Of a DNA stretch of 64,000 nucleotides, positions 18,822-28,816 are shown piece after piece. The position numbers and the translations under genes were made by a program. This DNA is from Selaginella moellendorffii. Its lineage: Eukaryota > Streptophyta > Lycopodiopsida > Selaginellales > Selaginellaceae. The DNA is taken from positions 1-64,000 of the forward strand of contig NW_003314448.1 in the NCBI RefSeq assembly GCF_000143415.4. Reading direction: 5' to 3'. Position 1 is the stretch's first letter. The number at the start of each line of letters is the position of its first letter. The notes beneath the pieces were generated by a model. That model was given only the letters and a program-made list of their open reading frames with translations, did no database searches and was not told where the DNA came from.

Positions 18822-19968
18822 TGTAAGCCACAATTTTTCCTTTCCAATTTGCCAGCTTACCTCGTCTATCCGTCCAACACTGCCTTGGCTTTTGCTAAGT
18901 TCCCTTGCCAAGGTTCTCGCCTATGGTACCAGCCCCTACTTGGTTTCAGCTACTCACTGCACGAGCAACGGAGTGTTAGCCATCCTTCCACGGATTCCCA
19001 AATCACTCCCAATCCCCCTCCCCGGGTTAGACTGGACTTAAGGTTCGGCTACACTCCCCGCAAGCACAAGCAGCCAAGCACACCAAGCTTCCAGGTTCCT
19101 AACATCCCTTGGTACCACAAGACTTGATCATGGGACCCTCTAAATCCCAAGTCTTGAGTGCAACACTTGCTTCGGGACGCCGGGGCGAAACACCGTGGCC
19201 TAACGGCCCGGTATGGGTACCTCTCGCTCCCCACTTCCATCCCGAAGGAAGGCCCAAGCCCCTTGGAAGGGCGAGGACCAATGAGCCGCATGGTACTCAA
19301 GTGGGGCACCACTCCACATGAGCCGGGAGCACCGCAATCGGTTTCCCTTTCGGGAGTGGGAGCTGCTCTTGAGCACTTCCTTGGATGGCCCCTCCGGCAC
19401 CAGCCAAGTCCATGCTCACTCCCACCCAAGGCCCCTTAGTCCCAGTCCCAACCTCAAGTCGGTTTGGAAGCCCAACTGGAGAGTCCCTTCAAAACTGGTT
19501 CCTGGACCTCACTATCCCTACTATACTTTTGGAACCCCCTGCAGCCCCCCCCCCCTGGGGGACGCACGCTTTGGGCTTTCACCCCTTGACCCGTATTAGT
19601 ATTTGGACTTAGTCTCTGGCTCGATCTCGGATCCGATTTCGGATCCGACTTCGGATTCGGTCTCGGACTCGATCGCGGACTCGATCTCGGACCCGATCTC
19701 GGGCCCGACCTCGGACTCGACTTCGGACTCGGTCTCGGACCCGATTTCGGATCTCGGACTCCGTCTCGAACTCGGTCTCGAACTCGGACTCGAACTCGGT
19801 CCCCGAGTCGGTCTCGGACTCGATTCCGGACTCGATCTCGAACTCGGTCCTAGAGTCGGTCTTGGACTCGATCTTTGACTTGGTCCCATCCGATGAACTC
19901 TTTGTCATTTTGGTCATGCTTTCGGGGTTCCCTTAGCCTACGACACCTCGGCGAGTTGGTTCCTTACA
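18822..19968 (-). repeat. Gypsy 5' LTR
   Basis: 1147 bp, colinear with the 3' LTR without indels. It ends at 19968 (TTCCTTACA), directly before the CTGCC duplication at 19969-19973. No base difference from the 3' LTR was found by eye. Confidence 0.93.
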
Positions 19969-19973
19969 CTGCC

Positions 19974-20135
19974 CTACACGCTTCACAGCATGCAGCTAGG
20001 CTTGGGGGACATCCTAAACCCTAAACAGGTGATGGATGAAGCTCCCGCAGACGCACTCCCCTGAGTGATCACGTGCTGGAGATGCCTCCCGAACCCCAGT
20101 TCGTTCCTGGTCAGGGCTAAACTCGCGTTGCGAGC
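19974..20135 (+). pseudogene. E3 RT fragment, part 2 (after gypsy insertion)
   Basis: Continues the family 1 RT at YTLHS and runs through GDILNPKQV, with CCTAAACCCTAAAC at 20013-20026. An in-frame stop (TGA after LP, near 20061) and loss of the normal stop confirm decay. Confidence 0.82.
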
Positions 20136-21289
20136 TCAGCCACATCTTCTACCGCACTTTGCAAGAGACGGAAGCATATGATTGCATCCTTCTCCGCATG
20201 ACCGATGACCTTCAGGGTCTGGCCAATGGACTCTAGGTATGTCCCAGTCACCCCAGGTCGTCCCCCACCGGTCAACGCCCGGTCAACGCCCAGTCTACTG
20301 TCCAAACAGGAGTATTCCCGAATATTCCCTGACAGTCAGATTGTTGACCGAGTCAACGAGGCCTACACCATTCGATTCTGCACCCCTTTCCAAGTGTGAC
20401 TACGTTGGTCTCATCTCCTTACGATGGACACCACACCTTGGAAAGCTTGCGAATCTCATAATGGTGCCATGCGACGACGTCGACGCCACACGTGCCGACA
20501 CCGCATACCCTATGACTCCCAGGGTCTGGCTGATGGACTTCAGGTATGTCCCAAGTCACTCCAGGCCACCCCCCTTTCGAGTCAACGCCAGGTCAACGCG
20601 GAGTCAACGGTCAGAACAAAATATTCCCCAATATTCCGACTGTATCCCTGTTGACCGAGTCAAAACGGCATATACCGTTGGATTCCGCTCTTCCTTCCGA
20701 TCGTGAATATGTGAGTTTCAACTCTGAACTCCACACACGACTCATGGAAAAGCGTGTATTCCGTTAAAACGGTGCCGCTCCCTCGACATCGGCGACACAC
20801 GCCGACAGCTCGTGGGATGGCTCTCCCCGACGCAACCGCTGGACTCCGGGTATGTATGAGTGAGCTCAGGCCCTCCACCACCACAGTCCACACACGGTCA
20901 ACGCGGGGCCAACGGTCAACGACGGAATATTCCGAGAATATTCCATGCAAAGTGAACCACGTTTTTCGTTGCCAGGTACGTACAAGAGACACAAGCATTG
21001 TGGACGTAATGCATGCATCATATCATGCCGCGTTCACAAGTTACCTCGCGCCAAAGGTACGTCACCCGCCGGACGAACGCTTACTGTCTTCGGCAATCCG
21101 CCGAAGTCATTCTCCACGACTACCACTGCTGTGGAGTAACCAACACCAGCTGTGCTACGTTCGCACCCTCGCGAGCCAACGCTGCCACGCCACTTCGCAT
21201 GGCCGCCACACGGACTCGCGCCACGTGACAGAGCCAAAATATAAGTAGAGCTGGCGCCGAGCTAGGGTTAGGGTAGACACTAGACGACT
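20136..21289 (+). promoter_or_regulatory. E3 3' UTR with promoter-like block
   Basis: Homologous to 6711-7557 plus one extra diverged repeat: about 300 bp (near 20199-20500, with its own GGTCAACGCC and AATATTCC motifs) precedes the standard copy from about 20506. The G-box ACGTGAC near 21223 and AAAATATAAG at about 21236-21245 are kept. The start region reads CTAGGGTTAGGGTAGACAC, a perfect G-strand telomere dimer. Confidence 0.5.
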
Positions 21290-21337
21290 ACACCCGGCTG
21301 ATGAGTCCCAAAAAGGACGAAACCGGTCTCGGGTTGT
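21290..21337 (+). ncRNA. Hammerhead ribozyme, copy 2
   Basis: Identical to the copy at 8885 in all core parts: CTGATGA 21298-21304, stem II 21305-21308 with 21315-21318, GAAA 21319-21322, loopless stem III, cleavage triplet GTC ending at 21328, stem I strands 21290-21297 and 21329-21337. Retained in an element whose RT is dead, so function may act in cis or recent exchange may have kept it. Confidence 0.9.
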
Positions 21338-23119
21338 CTTTTGTCCTCTCCCTCGCTCACGAATGAATGAAAATTCATTCCCTTGCCTCCTCTACTTGCT
21401 CTCGATCATGCCGTCTCGACAACGGCACACGGAGAATGTGGATTGCACAAAGTGGTGCCGCAATCTCGCCGGATTGCAGCAAAAGCCCTAAGTTGTTTGA
21501 GGAGAGAGCTCGAAGGCGCTAGAGAGAGAGTGTGAGAAAGAGGGAGGGAGCGAGCGTCCAGGGCGGCACAAGCATCGCAGACCGCGGCAGCAACACATGG
21601 AGCTCGTCTCCCTCCTCTTTCTCCTCTTTTCTCTCGCTCTCTGTCGTTTTTATCGATATCTCCCAAACGGCTGGGAGAAACCTCGATTCCTTCGACAGGG
21701 GGCTTCTAGGAGTGTAGATTCTCATCCTCCTAGAAGGCCGCGGCGAGATCTGCCACGGATCTGGAGATCTCGCTGGCCCTAGGTCGCTGCTGTTTTTAGG
21801 GTTCTTCGGCGGCGGCTAGGGTTTTTCGGGGCTTAGAGATTTGGAGGAGTGGAGAGGACAGCTAGGAACACCACGGCTGCAGCAGCTGGACGCTCTCCTC
21901 TCCTCCTCTTCTTTTTTCGCTTCTCATGGTTTCAAGGTTTTTGGGAGCTCATAACTCCTGAACGGCTTGGAATTTTTCCACAAAAATTCACAGGGGGATA
22001 GCTGGGAGGGAGCCTCACACCCTCCCAGAAGCGCAGGCAAAAATTCTTCACGGTCTCAGAGTTCTCACCTGCCCTAATTCGTGGCTAGGGTTAGGGTTCT
22101 TGGCTGGCTTTTGCCCTAACTACGGTTAGGGCAGGACTTAGGGTGGCAGTGGGATCTCCGATCTGGCCACTCTAAGTGTCAGGGATCTTCGTTGCATGTG
22201 GTTGGCACGGCAGCAACATGGTGGAAACGCGACGGTTGCTGGTCTCGCAGCTTCGAGTGGGATTTCTCGCCTTAGGTCGGGCCATGCAAGGTGGTGACTG
22301 AGGTACGGAGAGCGTGAAGCTGCATGTGTCGGAAGTTCTTGGCGACTTGAGTCGTGGAAACACGACCAAGTCATGGGAACTTTGTTGACTGGTGGAGAAC
22401 AGTTCGGGACGACATCCCGACATAGCGAAGTGTCCGCGGTGGATGGACGTGGAAGACACTATGGGCGCATTTTTGGATCTAGTGACAGGGAAGTGCTGTC
22501 ACAAAGGGGGCCAGTGGCGGATGGCCGAGTTGGTTTGCTCGCGGAGGGGATCCCACATGGTTCTTGCTTCAGGGCTAGTCCTTTGAGGAGGTTCGCGGAG
22601 GCTTGCAAGTCTTGTGATTGTCGCGATGCCGGCAACGGGGGCTCGTATATCATTGAAGGGGGCCAGCGCACTTGTCTAGTGTGGGAGGCAAGGTAGCACG
22701 CTCTAGTCTAGAGCTGGAGGAGGCTCACACCTCGCTTGTTCTACGCCTTGGAGTTTGTTCGCAATGGGCACCGACTTAGTGCTGGAAGTACACTGGGGAG
22801 CTTGTGCAGTGGAGTCACCTTGGAGGCGAGTGACCCATGAGCAACGCCGGGTCATCGTGCTCAAGTTGGACCGCTTGGCTGCGACGACGTCGAGCTAGAT
22901 CGACATGGTGTTTGTCTGGCTTGTCATCATTGTGACCGAGTGGAGGAGTGGCAAGGCGAAGCAGGTGGCTTCAAGCTCCGCGGTGGAGTCACCTGGGAGG
23001 TGGACGGCCCAAGAGCAGCGCCGGGCGTTCGCGCTCATAGTTTCACTAGTTTCTTCGAGAGTGCGCTCTCAATGTTGTTTTGATCCCTTTGGGATTGGGG
23101 TAATGTACATATATGTTTA
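21338..23119 (+). other. Conserved 1.9-kb PLE 3' tail, copy 2 (E3)
   Basis: Nearly identical to copy 3 (28817-30568) and slightly less like copy 1. Copies 2 and 3 share a deletion after CTGGAAGTACACTGGGGAG, relative to copy 1 near 10395-10450. The internal hairpin at 21460-21477 is the perfect palindromic form GCAATC-TCGCCG-GATTGC. No convincing coding capacity. Confidence 0.78.
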
Positions 23120-23404
23120 GCAATCTCGCCGGATTGCAACACCACGGGGTGTCTTTGACCCTAAACGCCTAAACGCGCCTAAACTCTAAACCTAAACCCT
23201 AAACCCTAAACCCTAAACGCGCCTAAACCCTAAACCCTAAACCCTAAACCTAAACCCTAAACCCTAAACCCGTAAACCCTAACCCCTAAACCCTAAACCC
23301 TAAACCTAAACCCTAAACCCTAAAACCGCCGGATTGCAGCACCGCGGGGTGTCTTTGACCCTAAACGCCTAAACGCGCCTAAATCCTAAACCCTAAACCC
23401 TAAA
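23120..23404 (+). repeat. Telomere-junction module copies 3 and 4 with interstitial telomere repeats
   Basis: Module hairpin 23120-23137 (GCAATC form) and the CACC/GGTG hairpin lead into CCCTAAA repeats with variants. At about 23328 a truncated second module (CCGCCGGATTGCAGCACC then GCGGGGTG) sits inside the array and again leads to GACCCTAAACGCC. That is probably the remains of another, severely truncated insertion. Confidence 0.88.
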
Positions 23405-23885
23405 CCCTAATCCAGAAAAAGCTCAATCTAGCTCTTTATGGGACGCCCAAAAAAGGAGCCCTGCACACCAGCACTACCAGCAGAGAATCGGCCCAGAATC
23501 TAGGGCTACAAAGAATGGGTGTAACTTAGTCAAGGATGTCCTGCTCTCAACCTTGACCGTCTGGAGGCTTGAGGGTGGATTTCTTGCACTAGTTCCCTGT
23601 GAAGAATTTATGGGTGTAACTCAGAGAAGGATCTCCTGCTCTTCTGCTGACCGTCTGGAGGCTTAAGAACAGATTTCTTTCACTAGCTCCCCATGAAGGA
23701 TGCAACGTGGATCTACACTCTCACCAAATGACTTCATTATGACTCACCAAATGGCTGAAACCCTTCACCAAATGGCTGATCGTATGTTGCCACGTAGAAT
23801 TAATCATCCATGTATATATATTTCTTCTTAGGTATCTCAATCCCTTACACTTTCTGCTCGCTGTGACGGTCTGTGAGTAGTAGGC
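23405..23885 (+). other. E4 5' untranslated region
   Basis: Leader of PLE family 2. Two diverged direct repeats of about 93 bp (about 23512-23604 and 23605-23699; GGGTGTAACT...GACCGTCTGGAGGCTT) are visible. TATATATATTTC near 23813, about 70 bp before the ATG, could be a TATA element. AT content is higher than in the family 1 leader. Confidence 0.55.
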
Positions 23886-26594
23886 ATGCAAGCTTCTAGC
23901 CCTTTTTCTTCATCTTCATCGCCACTTAGTCATAGTTTAAGTGCTGGAGTGCCCTTGAATCTCATCTGTTCTATCAACGCTGCTGCAGATCAGGAGATAC
24001 CAACGAATTCCCGGTCCCCCACACCGGAATTCTCACCTCCTGAGTCAAGGCAGAACACACACGACACGCTCGTCTTGCCTTCCCAACAGACACTTGTCTT
24101 GCCTTCTCAGCGTGCACAAGCTCCTCAATCTCATCGTGGACTGTGGCCGAATTTCTCTCACCGGGACGTTCGCTCATACTTCATCCGGGACTCTGGTCCA
24201 GGACCGATTGAGATTGAAGACACAGCTGCAACTTCTGGAGTAATGCATGACCAGTGTTCTCTTCCTCTTATGGCAAATGCTCCTCCATCACCTCCTCACA
24301 TTGCTTCATCATCTCGTCAAACACCAAATCCTCCACCATCCAATTCCATTCATGGATCAGCCCCTATTCACGGATTTACACTCTCATCTCGTATCATACC
24401 ATCTTCTTCCTCCACACCAAATACAACGCTGTCTTCCATACCAATTACAACGCTTACTACCATACAAACGTCCTGCTCTGCACCAGTTCCAACACCACTA
24501 CCACGCACTCTACCACCTCAAACGTCAGTTCCAACACCACTACCACGCACTCTACCACCTCAAACGTCAGTTCCAACACCACTACCACGCACTCTACCAC
24601 CTCAAACGTCAGTTCCAACACCACTACCACGCACTCTACCACCTCAAACGTCAGTATATGCACTCACGACCGAGTCTCCTCCAGCTTCTCCTGAATTCTT
24701 GAGGGAACTGGCACTTACAGAGGAACGACACTTGGCTGAACGACACTTGGCTTCACGACCTGTCTCAGCACCACTGTCAACGGCTACATGGTCCACTGTA
24801 GCATCAGTGACAGATATGCAGCCCACTCTGCCTCCAGCAACTGCCCCAGTAGCAACTATGCCGCCTAGGAGATCCGTTGTGCCACCTGTGACCACCTCTA
24901 CATCCCCTATGGCTGTGCCTACAACAAACTCACTCTCACCACATGCACCAGCATATACACCCATGTCTACGCTTGCATGTACCTCTGTGCTCACAACTAC
25001 AACCATCCATACACCTACTCCATCGACAACTAGCCCTCCTCTCTTTGCTACAACACCTCATACTCCACCAACTTTCTCCATCTCGCCTCCTGTTCCATTA
25101 ACCTTCTCCACCACACCACCTTTCTCCATGGCCTCAACTTTACCAACACTCTTTTCATCAACAACTTCAATCCCACCACCTTTTTCATCCCCAGCTGTGC
25201 CATCATCTACTCCATTCTCTGGATTGGTAGACCTCTTCACAGTGTTGCAGAATAGTGCTGGCATTTCTGCTACTGGAAACACTCTTCCACAGCAGTTGCC
25301 ACCTTTCCTTGCCCCTGGCAATGCCCTCACTAGCTCCTCGACTGAGGGACTTGGTAGGCTTGATGAGGCTCTTTCTGCCATCCTTGAATGCTCGATCAAG
25401 GAATTCATGAACGAGCTCAAGTCTCTAAATCAAGCTCACAAGGCTGTGAAGAGATTGACTCAGCTCCGTGATAAAAAGCAGTTCCCTCAAGACCTTCGCA
25501 TTCGTGTGCCAAAGCTTGAGGTGACCTCTCACGGTCAGGAACTTCTTGATACCAGCATCAAAGCAATCCACGAACAATACTTGAAGGACCTTCTTGATTC
25601 TCTGCTCAAGGCACGAGAGGCTGAGGCTGCTACCCTTGCGGATCTCATCAACCATGGACTCTCTCAACGTTTTAATGATCGAATGGATGATTTTGTTCAC
25701 TGTGCTTTGCAGGCTTGTGGCAATGCACAACGAGAGGCTGTCACACATACTCTCAATGCCCGCAAGCATCAGTTGATAGCTGAATACCAACGTGCGACTG
25801 CAATTGGAGCAGTGGCATATGGAGTTGAGGAGAGCAAAAAGGAAAATGCTCGCAAGCAAAGGGAAGCTGCAGAGGATGCTGCACGAGCCAAGGCGGAGAC
25901 ACTGCCCAAGGAAGACACTGTTAAGATGCTTGTCCAGAGCTGCTTTGACAAGATGTGGAAGGAGAGGGAGCGTGGAATTCCGAGACAACACCACGAAGAT
26001 GCTGGCAGAGGCACCAGATCACAAGGCAAACGACAGCAAAGGACGGATACCTCACTCCACATACGTGAAGCAGGCTCTTCAAAGACACGCAAGGTTTCTC
26101 TCCCCAGTGGTGAACGTGACGTTACCCATGGACGGCAGGGAAACGAGCAGGGGCGGAATGTGGTTACTGGGACTCCTCCCACCCATTCCGATGCCCCGGG
26201 TTTTTCTTCAAGGGGTCCCTTGCACCGGCAATCTCCAACCGTGCTTGGTTCCCAGCCAGCCATGACTGGCAGAGGTGGCCAACGCCAGTCTCGAGGAAAC
26301 GGTCGACCCCCACGGTCCCAACCGAACTGGCCAAGCGGCCGAGGGCGCCAGACTACACCACGACCTCCTCCAGCAGCCCAACAACGCCAGCCAACTCAGA
26401 ACCAGAAACCACCTTCACCTCCCAGAGGACAAGAGATGCAGCCCTCACAGCACCACAACAACACCCCACTCCACGAACGAACCCAACGCTATGGCTTGGG
26501 AAGAAACTCGCCTCCACAGCAACGCCCGCACTCTCCAGTTACGGCAGTGCCTGTGGACAGAAAAGGCAAGGCAAAAGTTTCTGGCTACCTTTGA
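23886..26594 (+). CDS. PLE family 2 ORF1 protein
   Basis: 902 residues from the ATG at 23886. The N-terminal half is Ser/Thr/Pro-rich and includes four perfect-looking 14-residue repeats (VPTPLPRTLPPQTS) encoded by a 42-bp minisatellite at 24487-24654. Residues about 488-690 are a charged helical core aligned with family 1 ORF1, and TGTPPT is shared near the basic C-terminus (about 760). The tail is basic and Gln/Pro-rich, less RS-rich than family 1. It ends in TGA at 26592-26594, overlapping the RT frame. Function is unknown; a role binding element RNA is inferred from basic composition and position. Confidence 0.8.
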   Translation: MQASSPFSSSSSPLSHSLSAGVPLNLICSINAAADQEIPTNSRSPTPEFSPPESRQNTHDTLVLPSQQTLVLPSQRAQAPQSHRGLWPNFSHRDVRSYFIRDSGPGPIEIEDTAATSGVMHDQCSLPLMANAPPSPPHIASSSRQTPNPPPSNSIHGSAPIHGFTLSSRIIPSSSSTPNTTLSSIPITTLTTIQTSCSAPVPTPLPRTLPPQTSVPTPLPRTLPPQTSVPTPLPRTLPPQTSVPTPLPRTLPPQTSVYALTTESPPASPEFLRELALTEERHLAERHLASRPVSAPLSTATWSTVASVTDMQPTLPPATAPVATMPPRRSVVPPVTTSTSPMAVPTTNSLSPHAPAYTPMSTLACTSVLTTTTIHTPTPSTTSPPLFATTPHTPPTFSISPPVPLTFSTTPPFSMASTLPTLFSSTTSIPPPFSSPAVPSSTPFSGLVDLFTVLQNSAGISATGNTLPQQLPPFLAPGNALTSSSTEGLGRLDEALSAILECSIKEFMNELKSLNQAHKAVKRLTQLRDKKQFPQDLRIRVPKLEVTSHGQELLDTSIKAIHEQYLKDLLDSLLKAREAEAATLADLINHGLSQRFNDRMDDFVHCALQACGNAQREAVTHTLNARKHQLIAEYQRATAIGAVAYGVEESKKENARKQREAAEDAARAKAETLPKEDTVKMLVQSCFDKMWKERERGIPRQHHEDAGRGTRSQGKRQQRTDTSLHIREAGSSKTRKVSLPSGERDVTHGRQGNEQGRNVVTGTPPTHSDAPGFSSRGPLHRQSPTVLGSQPAMTGRGGQRQSRGNGRPPRSQPNWPSGRGRQTTPRPPPAAQQRQPTQNQKPPSPPRGQEMQPSQHHNNTPLHERTQRYGLGRNSPPQQRPHSPVTAVPVDRKGKAKVSGYL
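24487..24654 (+). repeat. 42-bp coding minisatellite, four units
   Basis: Four consecutive copies of a 42-bp unit (CCAACACCACTACCACGCAC, then TCTACCACCTCAAACGTCAGTT) inside ORF1 of PLE family 2. Because 42 is divisible by three the frame is kept, adding 14 residues per unit. The long open frames in the other phases here are products of the repeat. Confidence 0.95.
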
Positions 26595-28438
26595 TTGCCC
26601 CGCATGAAGCTTTACTTCATTTTGCCGGCAATCAAAAAGTTTCCCAGCTAGAAAATAGAGTGGAGATTGGTGCTGTTCACAATTTGTCTTCTCGCATGTT
26701 GAGTGCCGCTGAAAAGCGCCTCCTTGCTCTTGGGCTCTCATTCATTCCTAATCCAGTGCCTCTCACGGCCAAAAAGATTATGGAATGCTTAGATGACTTT
26801 CAATGCTCAGTCCGTCTTCGTAATTCGTTTAAGGACAGCAACAGTCTTATACCAGAGTTTCGGGTTCCCAACCCAAACTTTGATCCTCCCCCTGCTTCCT
26901 GGCACATGGAGTCACGAGTTGCCCGCATTCGAGAGCACCTTCTCCAACGTCTTTCCTGTTGTAAAAGACCTCGATCTTTTCTAAGAGGATGGAGACGTGA
27001 TGCAGTCCTTGCGCTGCGACACGATCATAGTATTGTGATTAAGCCAGCCGACAAAAACCTTGGCGTAGTTGTTCTGGACCGCACGTGGTACATTCAAGAG
27101 GCTATGCGCCAACTCAATGATCCTCTTGTCTACAAGAGAGTTGAGTCGATTCCACATCAACCCATGCATGAGCGCCTCCTCGAACTTCTCCTGAAGTATA
27201 AATCTTGCTCATGGCTGGACAAGAACACAGCCAAGTACCTCATCACTTTGCCCTCACCTCCACGTAAAGCTTGTTTGTTGTATTTTCTTCCAAAAATACA
27301 CAAGCAGCCAATTCGTGGGAGACCAATTGCTAGCTATGTTGGCTACATTTGGGAGCCACTTGCAAAATGGCTCCACCGCCAACTTTTTGGCATTCTCCTC
27401 CAACAGGAAACCTTTCTTATGGACTCCCACACTCTCCTTCATGATCTTCATAAACAACAGCTCCCAAAAGACTGCCTCCTCTTCACTTTTGATGTGGAGT
27501 CGCTCTACCCGAGCATTTCCACACGTGAAGGGCTCTATCGCCTCCATAAATTTGTATATAGAAATTTTGGAGATTCGATGCAAGCACGCTTTATCATGGC
27601 TGCTGCAGGACTCATCCTTGAACACAATTATGTTGAGTTCGATGGGAGTTATTTCCTTCAAATCCGAGGCACTGCTATGGGGTCAAACTTTGCTGTGGTG
27701 TATGCTTGCCTTTTTCTTTGTTCCCTCGAGGACGAATTTAAGGCCACCTCTTCTAAATGGCCAATATATCTTAAGAGATATATTGACGATGGTGTTGGAA
27801 TTTGGGATGGATCAAAAGAGAGCTTGGAATGCTGGTTGGCTAGCTATGGAAGCCTCTGCAATTCTATAAAGATCACCTCAGTGATCTCATTTGAATCTAT
27901 GGATATTCTAGACATCCATTTTTTCAAAGGCCCACGTTTTGAGAAATGCAGGTGCCTAGACTCCACCACCTTTCAAAAGCCACTAAATGCATACCAATAT
28001 CTTCCATGGAACTCAACGCATCCTCGACACCAAAAGATTGCCTTCATTCGTGCTGAACTTCGGCGTTACCTCCTACGAGAGAGTAACCCTGAGAGCTTCT
28101 GTGCAATTCGCAAGCTTTTCTATACTCGTCTCCATGCACGTGGATACCCAAGAGCCTTCCTTATTGAAGCTTTCCGGACAATCCATTATACGGACCGAGA
28201 TAATGTGCTCTACTCTCCATCACGCAAATCCAGTAGCAATAGTCTACAGGCCCCCCTCATTTTCAAGCTGCCTTATACTCTCCATAGTGCGGCACTTGAT
28301 GTGGGGAACACCCTAAACCCTAAACAGGTGATTTCTGAAGTTCCATCAGACTCACTCCTCAGAGTGATCACATGCTGGACACGGTCCCCAAACCTTGCTT
28401 CCCACTTGGTTTCAGCGAGACTCCCACCATATGGATAA
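26591..28438 (+). CDS. PLE family 2 reverse transcriptase, endonuclease-lacking
   Basis: About 615 codons. Motifs match family 1: IVIKPADKNLGVVVLDR, LPKIHKQPIRGRPIASY, FTFDVESLYPSIST, GTAMGSNFAVVYA, KRYIDDGVGIW with YIDD at 27779-27790, and LDIHFFKGPRF. The protein ends about 215 residues later with no GIY-YIG domain. The frame overlaps the ORF1 stop in the -1 phase and has no early in-frame ATG (it opens with TTG at 26591), the same arrangement as family 1. No stops or frameshifts were seen, so it could be active. CCTAAACCCTAAAC at 28312-28325 encodes part of TLNPKQV. Codon use is far more AT-rich than in family 1. Confidence 0.92.
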   Translation: MIAPHEALLHFAGNQKVSQLENRVEIGAVHNLSSRMLSAAEKRLLALGLSFIPNPVPLTAKKIMECLDDFQCSVRLRNSFKDSNSLIPEFRVPNPNFDPPPASWHMESRVARIREHLLQRLSCCKRPRSFLRGWRRDAVLALRHDHSIVIKPADKNLGVVVLDRTWYIQEAMRQLNDPLVYKRVESIPHQPMHERLLELLLKYKSCSWLDKNTAKYLITLPSPPRKACLLYFLPKIHKQPIRGRPIASYVGYIWEPLAKWLHRQLFGILLQQETFLMDSHTLLHDLHKQQLPKDCLLFTFDVESLYPSISTREGLYRLHKFVYRNFGDSMQARFIMAAAGLILEHNYVEFDGSYFLQIRGTAMGSNFAVVYACLFLCSLEDEFKATSSKWPIYLKRYIDDGVGIWDGSKESLECWLASYGSLCNSIKITSVISFESMDILDIHFFKGPRFEKCRCLDSTTFQKPLNAYQYLPWNSTHPRHQKIAFIRAELRRYLLRESNPESFCAIRKLFYTRLHARGYPRAFLIEAFRTIHYTDRDNVLYSPSRKSSSNSLQAPLIFKLPYTLHSAALDVGNTLNPKQVISEVPSDSLLRVITCWTRSPNLASHLVSARLPPYG

Positions 28439-28816
28439 GCTACCTTGGACTTGCCCAAAGCTACCTCTTGCAAACTCAGAGTGGAATATTCCTGGAATAT
28501 TCTGATGCTTTGAAATATTTTTTGAGGTTAGCTATTAAACATGATGAGGAACAATTAGGACGTGCTGCATGGCTGATATCCATCACCATCACCGTTCACA
28601 ATATACTGCTATGAATAAGCTACCTCTTGCAAAGTCGGAGTGGAATATTCCTGGAATATTCTGATGCTTTGAAATAATTTTTGAGGTTGGCTATTAAACA
28701 TGATAAGGAACAATTAGGACGTGCTGCATGGCTGATATCCATCACCATCACCGTTCACAATATACTGCTATGAATAAGCTTCACACCACTAAGCTTGTTT
28801 ATTTCCTGACCACTAA
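28439..28816 (+). repeat. E4 3' UTR with 159-bp tandem repeat
   Basis: A unit of 159 bp occurs twice (about 28459-28617 and 28618-28776), with CTACCTCTTGCAAA at 28461 and its copy 159 bp later. Each unit holds GGAATATTCCTGGAATATTC. No ribozyme core (CTGATGA) was found. The 1.9-kb tail begins at about 28817 in AATGAAAATTCA, later in the tail than where E2 and E3 join it. Confidence 0.85.

Larger units (their letters stand above)
12439..19968 (-). mobile_element. Ty3/gypsy chromovirus, complete, nested in E3
   Basis: The element is 7530 bp, on the minus strand. LTRs of 1147 bp (12439-13585 and 18822-19968) align with a constant offset of 6383 and look identical by eye. They start TGTAAG and end CTTACA. 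A tRNA-iMet-type primer site TGGTATCGGAGCC lies at 18806-18818 (minus strand), and a purine tract GGGTGGTGGAG (minus) adjoins the left LTR at 13586-13596. The flanks carry CTGCC duplications. Gag, protease, RT, RNase H, integrase and chromodomain are all recognisable. Identical LTRs and an open coding region imply recent insertion and perhaps present activity. Confidence 0.95.

Noticed and set aside
24487-24654. Regular repeats considered as a CRISPR array
   Set aside because: Units are contiguous with no spacers, lie within a coding frame, and the genome is eukaryotic.
24247-24702. Frames of about 150 codons in alternative phases over PLE family 2 ORF1
   Set aside because: They arise from the 42-bp repeat and carry no domain; the 902-residue frame explains the region.
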